The translations under genes were made by a program, and so were the position numbers. From Semisulcospira habei (lineage: Eukaryota > Mollusca > Gastropoda > Semisulcospiridae): a stretch of DNA of 64,000 nucleotides. The stretch is from positions 232,703,313 through 232,767,312 of the forward strand of contig BTPG01000004.1 in NCBI GenBank assembly GCA_036245525.1. Reading direction: 5' to 3'. Positions 10,456-23,265 of this stretch are shown one piece after another. The first letter of the stretch is position 1; each line of letters opens with the position of its first letter. The notes under the pieces are model-generated. The model worked only from the letters and a program-made list of their open reading frames with translations. It ran no database searches and was not told where the DNA came from.

Positions 10456-10668
10456 TTAACTCATTCAGCCCGACGGTCGTATTTCCCAAATTTTGCAGGC
10501 GTCATCTAATGGCTATGCACAGTTGCAGGAGATGGATGGACCATGGTTATTCAAGGGCAGTGCCAGATTAGCTTGGCGCCGACAGGCGCCGAGCTAATCT
10601 GGCACTACCCTTGAATTATCATGGTCGATCCTTCTCCTGCTGTAGTGCGTCAGGACTGAATGGGTTAA
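10456..10668. mobile_element. TTAA-bounded element with family B palindrome
   Basis: TTAA occurs exactly at both ends (10456-10459 and 10665-10668). Terminal inverted repeats are ttaactcattcag and ctgaatgggttaa. Inside, an imperfect 116-nt palindrome (10525-10640) has arms that meet at cttggcgcc-gaca-ggcgcc. It is a clean 213-bp MITE-like unit with no protein. It is present in macro-copy 2 at 54140-54352. Confidence 0.8.
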
Positions 10669-10875
10669 ACAGTTCCATTAAAAAAATACGAATCTATTTC
10701 CAGGAAGTCTAGAGCCAAGCCGAAAGCTATATGCGTTTGAAGTTCAATTTGTGTGCGGATTAGGGAGAAGGACACTATAGCCAGTTAAACGTGACTGAAA
10801 GCATCACTGGAACCAAAGAATTGAATCAGTCCTGAATCGAGTTTGCTGCGCTGATTTCGTGAACACCTTACAGCT

Positions 10876-10942
10876 GCAAGAGCGACAGATACTCATGAGT
10901 CCCCACAGACTGCGGGGACACATGCGAATCTAAACATCTTGT
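10876..10942. repeat. Family A hairpin, degenerate
   Basis: Left arm gcaagagcgacagatactca, then tgagtccccaca. Right arm tgcggggacacatgcgaatc, then taaacatcttg. Several mismatches indicate an older copy. Confidence 0.7.
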
Positions 10943-11090
10943 TTGTAGTCCGTTTATTTCTGCTTTCATAAAAAAGACGAAAAATTGTGTGGTCTGAGGT
11001 ACCACTGCGATGCTATTTCAACACCAATTGAATACCTGTCGGCTCTCCTCCATCTGAGGAACAGACATAAATCGACAGACTGTAATATCA

Positions 11091-11156
11091 GCAAGAAGTA
11101 TAGATTCTCATGAGCCCCTGCGACTATTGGGGCGTATGAGGATCTATGTTTTTTGC
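11091..11156. repeat. Family A hairpin
   Basis: Left arm gcaagaagtatagattctca, then tgagcccctg. Right arm ggggcgtatgaggatctatg, then ttttttgc. Arms are well paired with a short loop. The counterpart in macro-copy 2 starts near 54794. Confidence 0.75.
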
Positions 11157-11711
11157 AGACGGAACGGGTGATCTCAGAAACTATGGTTTGCACGTATGAG
11201 CTTTTGTGTGCTTGGTTTGGGAGCTGCGACCTTGGCGTTTAGGTCAACGGAAGGGCCATGGGTTGATCAAGAACGACAACTACGTGCCCAGGAACGATAA
11301 CAAGGCTGGATTAGAGGGCCCTGGAAAGTGTCCGGCGAAATCAAAGAAAGCCCACCCTCGTATTGTTCTCACTGTACGTGAAAGGCACATCGATAGTACT
11401 TTCTTTGTGTTTAACCCTAACACTGCCGGGGCAAGGCCAAGGCTGAACCCACCTGCACGAGACATAAATCCTCATGAGCCGGGGGTTCTTTCTCCGGGTA
11501 CTCAGGTTCTTCCACCCCCTTCACTTTGGTACCGGTTTCAGGCCACTTTATAAATTTCACATACAAGCGATCAACATTTCCGGAACTTCAGTAGCTGAGC
11601 TGACCCTTCGCACCACGTGAATGTCCTGTGTTTGTCTTGTACTGTGTTTGTCTTCAGAGTGAATGCGTGTGTGTCACGTGAGCGTGCGTGTTGGGGTTCA
11701 GTTCGCATCGC

Positions 11712-14700
11712 TTTGAGCCAATTCGCCGAATTGAAGAAAGCGCCTATATAATAACCGTTATTATTATAATATTATATGAGCCCATTCGCCGAATTGGGAA
11801 AAAGCGCCTATATAATAACCGTTATTATTATAATATTATATGAGCCCATTCGCTGAACTGGGAAAAAGCGCCTATATAATAACCGGTATTATTATAATAT
11901 TATATGAGCCCATTCGCCGAATTGGGGAGAAAGCGCCTATATAATAACCGGTATTATTATAATATTATATGAGCCCATTCGCTGATTGGGAAAAAGCGCC
12001 TATATAATAACCGGTATTATTATAATATTATATGAGCCCATTCGCCGAATTGGGAAAAAGCGCCTATATAATAACCGTTATTATTATAATATTATATGAG
12101 CCCATTCGCTGAACTGGGAAAAAGCGCCTATATAATAACCGGTATTATTATAATATTATATGAGCCCATTCGCCGAATTGGGAAAAAGCGCCTATATACT
12201 AACCGGTATTATTATAATATTATATGAGCCCATTCGCCGAATTGGGAAAAAGCGCCTATATAATAACCAGTATTATTATAATATTATATGAGCCCATTCG
12301 CCGAATTGGGAAAAAGCGCCTATATAATAACCGGTATTATTATAATATTATATGAGCCCATTCGCCGAATTGGGAAAAAGCGCCTATATAATAACCGGTA
12401 TTATTATAATATTATATGAGCCCATTCGCTGAATTGGGAAAAAGCGCCTATATAATAAACGGTATTATTATAATATTATATGAGCCCATTCGCCGAATTG
12501 GGAAAAAGCGCCTATATAATAACCGGTATTATTATAATATTATATGAGCCCATTCGCTGAACTGGGAAAAAGCGCCTATATAATAACCGGTATTATTATA
12601 ATATTATATGAGCCCATTCGCCGAATTGGGAAAAAGCGCCTATATAATAACCGGTATTATTATAATATTATATGAGCCCATTCGCCGAATTGGGAAAAAG
12701 CGCCTATATAATAACCGGTATTATTATAATATTATATGAGCCCATTCGCCGAATTGGGAAAAAGCGCCTATATAATAACCGGTATTATTATAATATTATA
12801 TGAGCCCATTCGCCGAATTGGGAAAAAGCGCCTATATAATAACCGGTATTATTATAATATTATATGAGCCCATTCGCCGAATTGGGAAAAAGCGCCTATA
12901 TAATAACCGGTATTATTATAATATTATNNNNNNNNNNNNNNNNNNNNATTGGGGAAAAAGCGCCTATATAATAACCGGTATTATTATAATATTATATGAG
13001 CCCATTCGCTGATTGGGAAAAAGCGCCTATATAATAACCGGTATTATTATAATATTATATGAGCCCATTCGCCGAATTGGGAAAAAGCGCCTATATAATA
13101 ACCGTTATTATTATAATATTATATGAGCCCATTCGCTGAACTGGGAAAAAGCGCCTATATAATAACCGGTATTATTATAATATTATATGAGCCCATTCGC
13201 CGAATTGGGAAAAAGCGCCTATATACTAACCGGTATTATTATAATATTATATGAGCCCATTCGCCGAATTGGGAAAAAGCGCCTATATAATAACCAGTAT
13301 TATTATAATATTATATGAGCCCATTCGCCGAATTGGGAAAAAGCGCCTATATAATAACCGGTATTATTATAATATTATATGAGCCCATTCGCCGAATTGG
13401 GAAAAAGCGCCTATATAATAACCGGTATTATTATAATAATATATGAGCCCATTCGCTGAATTGGGAAAAAGCGCCTATATAATAAACGGTATTATTATAA
13501 TATTATATGAGCCCATTCGCCGAATTGGGAAAAAGCGCCTATATAATAACCGGTATTATTATAATATTATATGAGCCCATTCGCTGAACTGGGAAAAAGC
13601 GCCTATATAATAACCGGTATTATTATAATATTATATGAGCCCATTCGCCGAATTGGGAAAAAGTGCCTATATAATAACCGGTATTATTATAATATATGAG
13701 CCCATTCGCCGAATTGGGAAAAAGCGCCTATATAATAACCGGTATTATTATAATATTATATGAGCCCATTCGCCGAATTGAAGAAAGCGCCTATATAATA
13801 ACCGTTATTATTATAATATTATATGAGCCCATTCGCCGAATTGGGAAAAAGCGCCTATATAATAACCGTTATTATTATAATATTATATGAGCCCATTCGC
13901 TGAACTGGGAAAAAGCGCCTATATAATAACCGGTATTATTATAATATTATATGAGCCCATTCGCCGAATTGGGGAAAAAGCGCCTATATAATAACCGGTA
14001 TTATTATAATATTATATGAGCCCATTCGCTGATTGGGAAAAAGCGCCTATATAATAACCGGTATTATTATAATATTATATGAGCCCATTCGCCGAATTGG
14101 GAAAAAGCGCCTATATAATAACCGTTATTATTATAATATTATATGAGCCCATTCGCTGAACTGGGAAAAAGCGCCTATATAATAACCGGTATTATTATAA
14201 TATTATATGAGCCCATTCGCCGAATTGGGAAAAAGCGCCTATATACTAACCGGTATTATTATAATATTATATGAGCCCATTCGCCGAATTGGGAAAAAGC
14301 GCCTATATAATAACCAGTATTATTATAATATTATATGAGCCCATTCGCCGAATTGGGAAAAAGCGCCTATATAATAACCGGTATTATTATAATATTATAT
14401 GAGCCCATTCGCCGAATTGGGAAAAAGCGCCTATATAATAACCGGTATTATTATAATATTATATGAGCCCATTCGCTGAATTGGGAAAAAGCGCCTATAT
14501 AATAAACGGTATTATTATAATATTATATGAGCCCATTCGCCGAATTGGGAAAAAGCGCCTATATAATAACCGGTATTATTATAATATTATATGAGCCCAT
14601 TCGCTGAACTGGGAAAAAGCGCCTATATAATAACCGGTATTATTATAATATTATATGAGCCCATTCGCCGAATTGGGAAAAAGTGCCTATATAATAACCG

Positions 14701-17700
14701 GTATTATTATAATATATGAGCCCATTCGCCGAATTGGGAAAAAGCGCCTATATAATAACCGGTATTATTATAATATTATATGAGCCCATTCGCGGAATTG
14801 GGAAAAAGCGCCTATATAATAACCGTTATTATTATAATATTATATGAGCCCATTCGTCGAATTGGGAAAAAGCGCCTATATAATAACCGGTATTATTATA
14901 ATATTATATGAGCCCATTCGCCGAATTGGGAAAAAGCGCCTATATAATAACCGGTATTATTATAATATTATATGAGCCCATTCGTAGAATTGGGAAAAGC
15001 GCCTATATAATAACCGGTATTATTATAATATTATATGAGCCCATTCGCCGAATTGGGGAAAAAGCGCCTATATAATAACCGGTATTATTATAATATTATA
15101 TGAGCCCATTCGCTGATTGGGAAAAAGCGCCTATATAATAACCGGTATTATTATAATATTATATGAGCCCATTCGCCGAATTGGGAAAAAGCGCCTATAT
15201 AATAACCGTTATTATTATAATATTATATGAGCCCATTCGCTGAACTGGGAAAAAGCGCCTATATAATAACCGGTATTATTATAATATTATATGAGCCCAT
15301 TCGCCGAATTGGGAAAAAGCGCCTATATACTAACCGGTATTATTATAATATTATATGAGCCCATTCGCCGAATTGGGAAAAAGCGCCTATATAATAACCG
15401 GTATTATTATAATATTATATGAGCCCATTCGCCGAATTGGGAAAAAGCGCCTATATAATAACCGGTATTATTATAATATTATATGAGCCCATTCGCTGAA
15501 TTGGGAAAAAGCGCCTATATAATAAACGGTATTATTATAATATTATATGAGCCCATTCGCCGAATTGGGAAAAAGCGCCTATATAATAACCGGTATTATT
15601 ATAATATTATATGAGCCCATTCGCTGAACTGGGAAAAAGCGCCTATATAATAACCGGTATTATTATAATATTATATGAGCCCATTCGCCGAATTGGGAAA
15701 AAGTGCCTATATAATAACCGGTATTATTATAATATATGAGCCCATTCGCCGAATTGGGAAAAAGCGCCTATATAATAACCGGTATTATTATAATATTATA
15801 TGAGCCCATTCGCCGAATTGAAGAAAGCGCCTATATAATAACCGTTATTATTATAATATTATATGAGCCCATTCGCCGAATTGGGAAAAAGCGCCTATAT
15901 AATAACCGTTATTATTATAATATTATATGAGCCCATTCGCTGAACTGGGAAAAAGCGCCTATATAATAACCGGTATTATTATAATATTATATGAGCCCAT
16001 TCGCCGAATTGGGGAAAAAGCGCCTATATAATAACCGGTATTATTATAATATTATATGAGCCCATTCGCTGATTGGGAAAAAGCGCCTATATAATAACCG
16101 GTATTATTATAATATTATATGAGCCCATTCGCCGAATTGGGAAAAAGCGCCTATATAATAACCGTTATTATTATAATATTATATGAGCCCATTCGCTGAA
16201 CTGGGAAAAAGCGCCTATATAATAACCGGTATTATTATAATATTATATGAGCCCATTCGCCGAATTGGGAAAAAGCGCCTATATACTAACCGGTATTATT
16301 ATAATATTATATGAGCCCATTCGCCGAATTGGGAAAAAGCGCCTATATAATAACCAGTATTATTATAATATTATATGAGCCCATTCGCCGAATTGGGAAA
16401 AAGCGCCTATATAATAACCGGTATTATTATAATATTATATGAGCCCATTCGCCGAATTGGGAAAAAGCGCCTATATAATAACCGGTATTATTATAATATT
16501 ATATGAGCCCATTCGCTGAATTGGGAAAAAGCGCCTATATAATAAACGGTATTATTATAATATTATATGAGCCCATTCGCCGAATTGGGAAAAAGCGCCT
16601 ATATAATAACCGGTATTATTATAATATTATATGAGCCCATTCGCTGAACTGGGAAAAAGCGCCTATATAATAACCGGTATTATTATAATATTATATGAGC
16701 CCATTCGCCGAATTGGGAAAAAGTGCCTATATAATAACCGGTATTATTATAATATATGAGCCCATTCGCCGAATTGGGAAAAAGCGCCTATATAATAACC
16801 GGTATTATTATAATATTATATGAGCCCATTCGCGGAATTGGGAAAAAGCGCCTATATAATAACCGTTATTATTATAATATTATATGAGCCCATTCGCCGA
16901 ATTGGGAAAAAGCGCCTATATAATAACCGGTATTATTATAATATTATATGAGCACATTCGCCGAATTGGGAAAAAGCGCCTATATAATAACCGGTATTAT
17001 TATAATATTATATGAGCCCATTCGTAGAATTGGGAAAAGCGCCTATATAATAACCGGTATTATTATAATATTATATGAGCCCATTCGCCGAATTGGGGAA
17101 AAAGCGCCTATATAATAACCGGTATTATTATAATATTATATGAGCCCATTCGCTGATTGGGAAAAAGCGCCTATATAATAACCGGTATTATTATAATATT
17201 ATATGAGCCCATTCGCCGAATTGGGAAAAAGCGCCTATATAATAACCGTTATTATTATAATATTATATGAGCCCATTCGCTGAACTGGGAAAAAGCGCCT
17301 ATATAATAACCGGTATTATTATAATATTATATGAGCCCATTCGCCGAATTGGGAAAAAGCGCCTATATACTAACCGGTATTATTATAATATTATATGAGC
17401 CCATTCGCCGAATTGGGAAAAAGCGCCTATATAATAACCAGTATTATTATAATATTATATGAGCCCATTCGCCGAATTGGGAAAAAGCGCCTATATAATA
17501 ACCGGTATTATTATAATATTATATGAGCCCATTCGCCGAATTGGGAAAAAGCGCCTATATAATAACCGGTATTATTATAATATTATATGAGCCCATTCGC
17601 TGAATTGGGAAAAAGCGCCTATATAATAAACGGTATTATTATAATATTATATGAGCCCATTCGCCGAATTGGGAAAAAGCGCCTATATAATAACCGGTAT

Positions 17701-18221
17701 TATTATAATATTATATGAGCCCATTCGCTGAACTGGGAAAAAGCGCCTATATAATAACCGGTATTATTATAATATTATATGAGCCCATTCGCCGAATTGG
17801 GAAAAAGTGCCTATATAATAACCGGTATTATTATAATATATGAGCCCATTCGCCGAATTGGGAAAAAGCGCCTATATAATAACCGGTATTATTATAATAT
17901 TATATGAGCCCATTCGCCGAATTGGGAAAAAGCGCCTATATAATAACCGTTATTATTATAATATTATATGAGCCCATTCGCCGAATTGGGAAAAAGCGCC
18001 TATATAATAACCGGTATTATTATAATATTATATGAGCCCATTCGCCGAATTGGGAAAAAGCGCCTATATAATAACCGGTATTATTATAATATTATATGAG
18101 CCCATTCGTAGAATTGGGAAAAGCGCCTATATAATAACCGGTATTATTATAATGTATGAGCCCATTCGCCGAATTGGGAAAAAGCGCCTATATAATAACC
18201 AGTATTATTATAATATGATAT
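11712..18221. repeat. 64-bp AT-rich satellite, about 102 units, with higher-order repeats
   Basis: The unit is gcccattcgccgaattggga, then aaaagcgcctatataataac, then cggtattattataatattat, then atga. Diagnostic variants recur in the same order: an extra G (attgggg) appears at 11931, 12948, 13968, 15052, 16008 and 17092. This is a spacing of about 956-1084 bp, or 15-17 units. Units with aaccagt, aaacggt, ctgaactg, ctatatacta and the short ataatatatgag follow in fixed order. Macro-copy 2 has about 21 units. Confidence 0.95.
12928..12947. other. Assembly gap (20 N)
   Basis: Twenty undetermined bases lie inside the 64-bp array, so the true copy number of the array is uncertain. Confidence 1.
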
Positions 18222-18238
18222 GAGCCCCGCGAATGCGG

Positions 18239-18625
18239 ATGCAGAGACTCATGAGGGTTGTCTCTTACGTCCTTTGTTCTTTATGCGGAATTATTAACTT
18301 GGTCCCAGACTCATGAGGGTTGTCTCTTACGTCCTTTGTTCTTTATGTCCAATTATTAACTTGGTCCCAGATTCATGAGGGTTGTCTCTTACGTCCTTTG
18401 TTCTTTATGCCGAATTATTAACTTGGTCCCAGACTCACGAGGGTTGTCTCTTACGTCCTTTGTTCTTTATGCCGAATTATTAACATGGTCCCAGATTCAT
18501 GAGGGTTGTCTCTTACGTCCTTTGTTCTTTATGCCGAATTATTAACTTGGTCCCAGATTCATGAGGGTTGTCTCTTACGTCCTTTGTTCTTTATGCCGAA
18601 TTATTAACTTGGTCCCAGATTCATT
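18239..18625. repeat. 62-bp tandem array, six units
   Basis: The unit starts gactcatgagggttgtctct, then tacgtcctttgttctttatg, then ccgaattattaacttggtcc. The start of the unit resembles a family A right arm (ctcatgaggatctatgcctc), and the preceding bases hold gagccccgcgaatgcgg, a possible palindrome centre. Six units are also found in macro-copy 2. Confidence 0.9.
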
Positions 18626-18723
18626 GTGTCCAGTTTTTTCCACGTGACTGAATGTCGATCAGACTGAAGTGGTGCTGACGGACAGACTGGGAAATTCGTG
18701 ATCACTGGCCGCGAAAGGGTTAA

Positions 18724-19037
18724 GTGAGTAATCGCCAGCTTCGATTGCCCAAGATGACTAATTCTGAGGGAAAATAATCTGATCCTGTGACAGTAAGAAG
18801 AAAAAGATTTTCAATTCATTATTTGAGAATGTCATGCATTTCGCATCTTAAGTTCCCTTTCTGCGCCAAACTGTGCCAAAATGAGTTTTTTTTTTAAAAA
18901 AGAAGCTCTATACAAGTGGACAAATGCAAATTAAAATCGACCGTGAACATCTGCGACTGTACAGGGAAATTCTGCCCCAGGACCGAAATCCCCAAATTTT
19001 GAAGTTGCCCTCTGAAGGACTGTATTACAATTCTAGA
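18724..19037. other. Unassigned stretch
   Basis: No gene is recognised. The sequence ccccaaattttgaagttgcc near 18990 resembles the internal part of the family B elements at 10.5 and 25.6 kb, so the element around the next hairpin may begin here. Confidence 0.4.
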
Positions 19038-19131
19038 GACAGATCGAGCATGATAGTTCAAGGGTGGTGTCGGAATAGCTTGGCGCCCATATTCTGGGAC
19101 CACCTTTGAACTATCAAGATAGATCCATTTC
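19038..19131. repeat. Family B hairpin, degenerate
   Basis: Left arm gatcgagcatgatagttcaa, then gggtggtgtcggaatagctt. Right arm attctgggaccacctttgaa, then ctatcaagatagatcc. A part of the right arm next to the centre is missing. Confidence 0.7.
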
Positions 19132-19300
19132 CTGCTGTGGTGTATCGGGGCCGAGTGAGTTCAGGCAAAACTGTTTGACCTTAAAGAGCGCTGATCTAGC
19201 CGGAAAACCTAAACTGTAAATGAACCGATCCCTCCCTTTATCAGACGGGTCAAATCTCATTATTGCCAGTGTCCAAATTATGTAGTTACCGCGACGGCTC

Positions 19301-19507
19301 TTGTGGCGGAAAAGGGAGGAAAATTCAGTTTTCTCAGGAAACATTCGACATTCAATAACACACAACCCTCGTCACTCTCCAGCTGATAGACTTCTCCAAA
19401 CATCTTGTGGCGGAAAAGGGAGGAAAATTCAGTTTTCTCATGAAACATTCGACATTCAATAACACACAAACCTCTTCACTCTCCAGCTGATAGACTTCTC
19501 CAAACAT
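19301..19507. repeat. 104-bp tandem duplication
   Basis: Two units start cttgtggcggaaaagggagg and end gacttctccaaacat. The first carries ctcaggaaac and ccctcgtcac where the second has ctcatgaaac and cctcttcac. Macro-copy 2 has one unit, of the second type. Confidence 0.9.
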
Positions 19508-19564
19508 CACAATGGACGTTTCATGTTTACCCGATTCTGTCCCGACGCACCAAAGCAAGATATG

Positions 19565-19638
19565 GATTGACCATGATAGTTCAAAGGTGGTGCCAGAATA
19601 GCTATTCTGGCATCACCCTTGAACTATCATGGTTGATC
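19565..19638. repeat. Family B hairpin without loop
   Basis: Two 37-nt arms (19565-19601 and 19602-19638) abut at aatag/ctatt, with about four mismatches. The ggcgcc centre seen in other family B copies has been deleted, leaving a shorter continuous palindrome. Confidence 0.85.
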
Positions 19639-19790
19639 TGTCTCCTGAGTTGTAATGCAGTCCTCAGAGACAACTCAAAAATGTGGGTATTACGTACCTG
19701 GGACACAATGGGTTCAATGATAGAGTAATTAATTAGCCAGTGACTTCATTACTTAGCAAATTAGCAAGACGGGTCTTGGTTGTACATTAT

Positions 19791-20315
19791 TTAACCCGTC
19801 TGCTGTCGGTAGTTCTTTTTTGTCGAACACTGGATTTTCCTGCATGCATTACCTCGACGTAAAACGCCACTGGCTGCTACTAAAATGCAAGGCAAAAGAC
19901 ACGGCGATGGCAACACGGAAGAGGACGCCCACGTGGTGAAGTCTATGTAAAATGTAGGTTCGATTCAATCAACACCCACGCAACATGGTATCGAACCCCT
20001 TGCGAGAGACGATTGACGGACGGACAACCCTTTACCTAGATGGACAGGACTACCTCTTCGCTCAATGCCTCCACTGGCCAGGAAAGCTTTAAACGTCGGT
20101 TTAACTTGTTCAGAGTCAGCTGACCCAGATTGTGCTTCTGTAGTCTTCGTTGGTCCAACACCAACAAGCCATAAAGAAAATGGTGTCAGCAAGCGGTATA
20201 GATCCTCATGAGCCCCCGCAACTGCGGTAAGTTAGTGCAACTGCGGGGGCTGATGAGGACCTATGCCTCTTGCAGGTGGGTGGTGTTCACATTTTCTCGG
20301 CAGTGAACGGGTTAA
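19791..20315. mobile_element. TTAA-bounded element with family A hairpin
   Basis: The ends are TTAACCCGTCTGCTGTCGG (19791) and ctcggcagtgaacgggttaa (ending at 20315), with about nine exact terminal bases in inversion. The hairpin (20189-20273, loop with gcggtaagttagtgcaactg) lies near the 3' end, followed by the standard gtgttcac and tctcggcagtg segment. No transposase. Macro-copy 2 carries it at 58218-58767 with small internal indels. Confidence 0.75.
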
Positions 20316-20445
20316 AGAACAAGCGAGTTCTCGCTTCTATAACCCCTTCCCTGCCAACCTACGTCCATTTTATTTCTGAAACATGTGTTCACTGACCGAC
20401 CGAAAGCCACGACTGTCCAGAGAACATGGACACAAACTGGTCTCA

Positions 20446-22234
20446 GCAAGAGGCGTAGATCCTCATCAGTCCCTGCAAGAGGCGTAGATCCTCATCAGCC
20501 CCTGCAAGAGGCGTAGATCCTCATCAGCCCCCGCAAGAGGCGTAGATCCTCATCAGCCCCCGCAAGAGGCGTAGATCCTCATCAGCCCCCGCAAGAGGCG
20601 TAGATCCTCATCAGCCCCCGCAAGAGGCGTAGATCCTCATCAGCCCCTGCAAGAGGCGTAGATCCTCATCAGCCCCCGCAAGAGGCGTAGATCCTCATCA
20701 GTCCCTGCAAGAGGCGTAGATCCTCATCAGCCCCTGCAAGAGGCGTAGATCCTCATCAGCCCCCGCAAGAGGCGTAGATCCTCATCAGTCCCCGCAAGAG
20801 GCATAGATCCTCATCAGCCCCCGCAAGAGGCGTAGATCCTCATCAGCCCCTGCAAGAGGCGTAGATCCTCATCAGCCCCCGCAAGAGGCGTAGATCCTCA
20901 TCAGCCCCTGCAAGAGGCGTAGATCCTCATCAGCCCCCGCAAGAGGCGTAGATCCTCATCAGTCCCTGCAAGAGGCGTAGATCCTCATCAGCCCCCGCAA
21001 GAGGCGTAGATCCTCATCAGTCCCTGCAAGAGGCGTAGATCCTCATCAGCCCCCGCAAGAGGCGTAGATCCTCATCAGCCCCCGCAAGAGGCGTAGATCC
21101 TCATCAGCCCCTGCAAGAGGCGTAGGTCCTCATCAGCCCCCGCAAGAGGCGTAGATCCTCATCAGCCCCTGCAAGAGGCGTAGATCCTCATCAGCCCCCG
21201 CAAGAGGCGTAGATCCTCATCAGCCCCCGCAAGAGGCGTAGATCCTCATCAGCCCCTGCAAGAGGCGTAGGTCCTCATGAGCCCCTGCAAGAGGCGTAGA
21301 TCCTCATCAGCCCCCGCAAGAGGCGTAGATCCTCATCAGTCCCTGCAAGAGGCGTAGATCCTCATCAGCCCCCGCAAGAGGCGTAGATCCTCATCAGTCC
21401 CTGCAAGAGGCGTAGATCCTCATCAGCCCCCGCAAGAGGCGTAGATCCTCATCAGCCCCCGCAAGAGGCGTAGATCCTCATCAGCCCCTGCAAGAGGCGT
21501 AGGTCCTCATCAGCCCCCGCAAGAGGCGTAGATCCTCATCAGCCCCGCAAGAGGCGTAGATCCTCATCAGCCCCCGCAAGAGGCGTAGATCCTCATCAGC
21601 CCCTGCAAGAGGCGTAGATCCTCATCAGCCCCCGCAAGAGGCGTAGGTCCTCATCAGCCCCCGCAAGAGGCGTAGATCCTCATCAGCCCCCGCAAGAGGC
21701 GTAGATCCTCATCAGCCCCCGCAAGAGGCGTAGGTCCTCATCAGCCCCCGCAAGAGGCGTAGATCCTCATCAGCCCCTGCAAGAGGCGTAGGTCCTCATC
21801 AGCCCCTGCAAGAGGCGTAGGTCCTCATCAGCCCCTGCAAGAGGCGTAGGTCCTCATCAGCCCCGCAAGAGGCGTAGATCCTCATCAGCCCCCGCAAGAG
21901 GCGTAGATCCTCATCAGCCCCCGCAAGAGGCGTAGATCCTCATCAGCCCCTGCAAGAGGCGTAGGTCCTCATCAGCCCCCGCAAGAGGCGTAGGTCCTCA
22001 TCAGCCCCCGCAAGAGGCGTAGGTCCTCATCAGCCCCCGCAAGAGGCGTAGATCCTCATCAGCCCCCGCAAGAGGCGTAGGTCCTCATCAGCCCCTGCAA
22101 GAGGCGTAGGTCCTCATCAGCCCCTGCAAGAGGCGTAGGTCCTCATCAGCCCCTGCAAGAGGCGTAGGTCCTCATCAGCCCCCGCAAGAGGCGTAGATCC
22201 TCATCAGCCCCGCAGAGGCGTAGGTCCCTAGCCC
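20446..22234. repeat. 29-bp array of hairpin left arms, about 62 units
   Basis: The unit is gcaagaggcgtagatcctca, then tcagccccc, which is exactly the left arm of the family A palindrome. Nearly all units carry ggcgtag, whereas other family A copies, and the eight or so arms in macro-copy 2 (58892-59104), carry ggcatag. The array therefore grew from one variant unit. Confidence 0.97.
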
Positions 22235-22244
22235 TGCAGTCTGC

Positions 22245-22267
22245 GGGGGGGGGGGGGGGGGGGGGGG
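22245..22267. repeat. Poly-G run (23 G) at a palindrome centre
   Basis: The run lies between the array and the single right arm, where family A normally has five or six G. Macro-copy 2 has a shorter interrupted run near 59111. The length may be affected by sequencing error. Confidence 0.9.
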
Positions 22268-22387
22268 CTCATGAGAATCTATGCCTCTTGCAGTTGGGTG
22301 ACGTTCACTTTTCTCGGCAGTGAAGGGGTTAAAGGTCTACTCTCTAACCAAAATGACAGTCGCTGTTTAAAGCGGCCTGCTCTGCTC

Positions 22388-22897
22388 AGGTGGACGGAGT
22401 TGAAGAATATAGCCGATGAAGTGTCCTTGCCACCAGAAGAATTAGCCGTCAGGTGGACGGAGTTGAAGAATATAACCGATGAAGTGTCCTTGCCACCAGA
22501 AGAATTAAGCCGTCAGGTGGACGGAGTTGAAGAATATAGCCGATGAAGTGTCCTTGCCACCAGAAGAATTAAGCCGTCAGGTGGACGGAGTAGAAGAATA
22601 TAACCGATGAAGTGTCCTTGCCACCAGAAGAATTAGCCGTCAGGTGGACGGAGTTGAAGAATATAGCCGATGAAGCGTCCTTGCCACCAGAAGAATTAAG
22701 CCGTCAAGTGGACGGAGTTGAAGAATATAGCCGATGAAGTGTCCTTGCCACCAGAAGAATTAGCCGTCAAGTGGACGGAGTTGAAGAATATAGCCGATGA
22801 AGTGTCCTGGCCACCAGAAGAATTAAGCCGTCAAGTGGACGGAGTTGAAGAATATAGCCGATGAAGTGTCCTTGCCACCAGAAGAATAAGCCGTCAA
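22388..22897. repeat. 64-bp tandem array, eight units
   Basis: The unit is caggtggacggagttgaaga, then atatagccgatgaagtgtcc, then ttgccaccagaagaattaag, then ccgt. Some units are 63 bp (gaattag). It lies between two TTAA-type elements. Macro-copy 2 has nine units. Confidence 0.94.
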
Positions 22898-22914
22898 GGT
22901 CACTGGTGTACGTT

Positions 22915-23148
22915 TTAATCCCTTCAATGCCGAGAAAAATGTGAACACGATCCAACTGCAAGCGACTTAGATCCTCATGGGTCCCCGGCGACTGCGGGGG
23001 GCTTATGGGGGCCTTATGAGGATCTATGCCACTTGCTGAGACCAGTTTGTTTACATGCATTCTTGGGCGGTTTTGGATTTAGTCATTGAATGAACATATA
23101 TTTCAGACGGAAACCAACATATACTGACAGTGGCAGGGGAGGGGTTAA
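22915..23148. mobile_element. TTAA-bounded element, inverted orientation
   Basis: TTAA occurs at 22915-22918 and 23145-23148. Read on the minus strand it starts ttaacccctcccctgccact and ends with the tctcggcattgaagggatta segment. The family A hairpin (22958-23036) lies near the latter end. It is the same family as 19791-20315 in the opposite direction. Confidence 0.75.
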
Positions 23149-23202
23149 CCCAAACTAAAGCTAGCCCTAAATTCAAGCAGCAGCTGGAGCCGAGCGTGGT
23201 TA

Positions 23203-23260
23203 CAAGAGGCGTAGACTCTCTGCGGACGCAGGGGCTCACGAGGATCTCCGCATCTTGCAG
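23203..23260. repeat. Family A hairpin relic
   Basis: Left arm caagaggcgtagactctc and right arm ggggctcacgaggatctccg, then catcttgc. The left arm is shortened. In macro-copy 2 the centre is deleted (about 60131-60162). Confidence 0.6.
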
Positions 23261-23265
23261 AGAAA

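Larger units (their letters stand above)
11411..18723. mobile_element. Candidate TTAA-type element hosting AT-rich arrays
   Basis: The left end is TTAACCCTAACACTGCC at 11411 and the right end is ggccgcgaaagggttaa at 18723. A family A left-arm fragment (gagacataaatcctcatgag) follows the left end at 11461. Between them lie a 64-bp and a 62-bp array. The termini are of the recurrent CCCTT class but match only partly, so the boundaries are inferred. The counterpart is 55114-57254. Confidence 0.42.
20339..22332. mobile_element. TTAA-type element with amplified left hairpin arm
   Basis: The left end is ataaccccttccctgcc and the right end is tctcggcagtgaaggggtta with TTAA at 22329-22332. It has the same layout as 19791-20315, except that the left hairpin arm has become a 29-bp array (20446-22234). 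Only one right arm follows (22268-22292). Confidence 0.75.

Noticed and set aside
20446..22234. CRISPR-like array of 29-bp repeats
   Set aside because: The units are directly adjacent with no unique spacers, in a eukaryotic context with no cas genes. It is a tandem array of hairpin arms.
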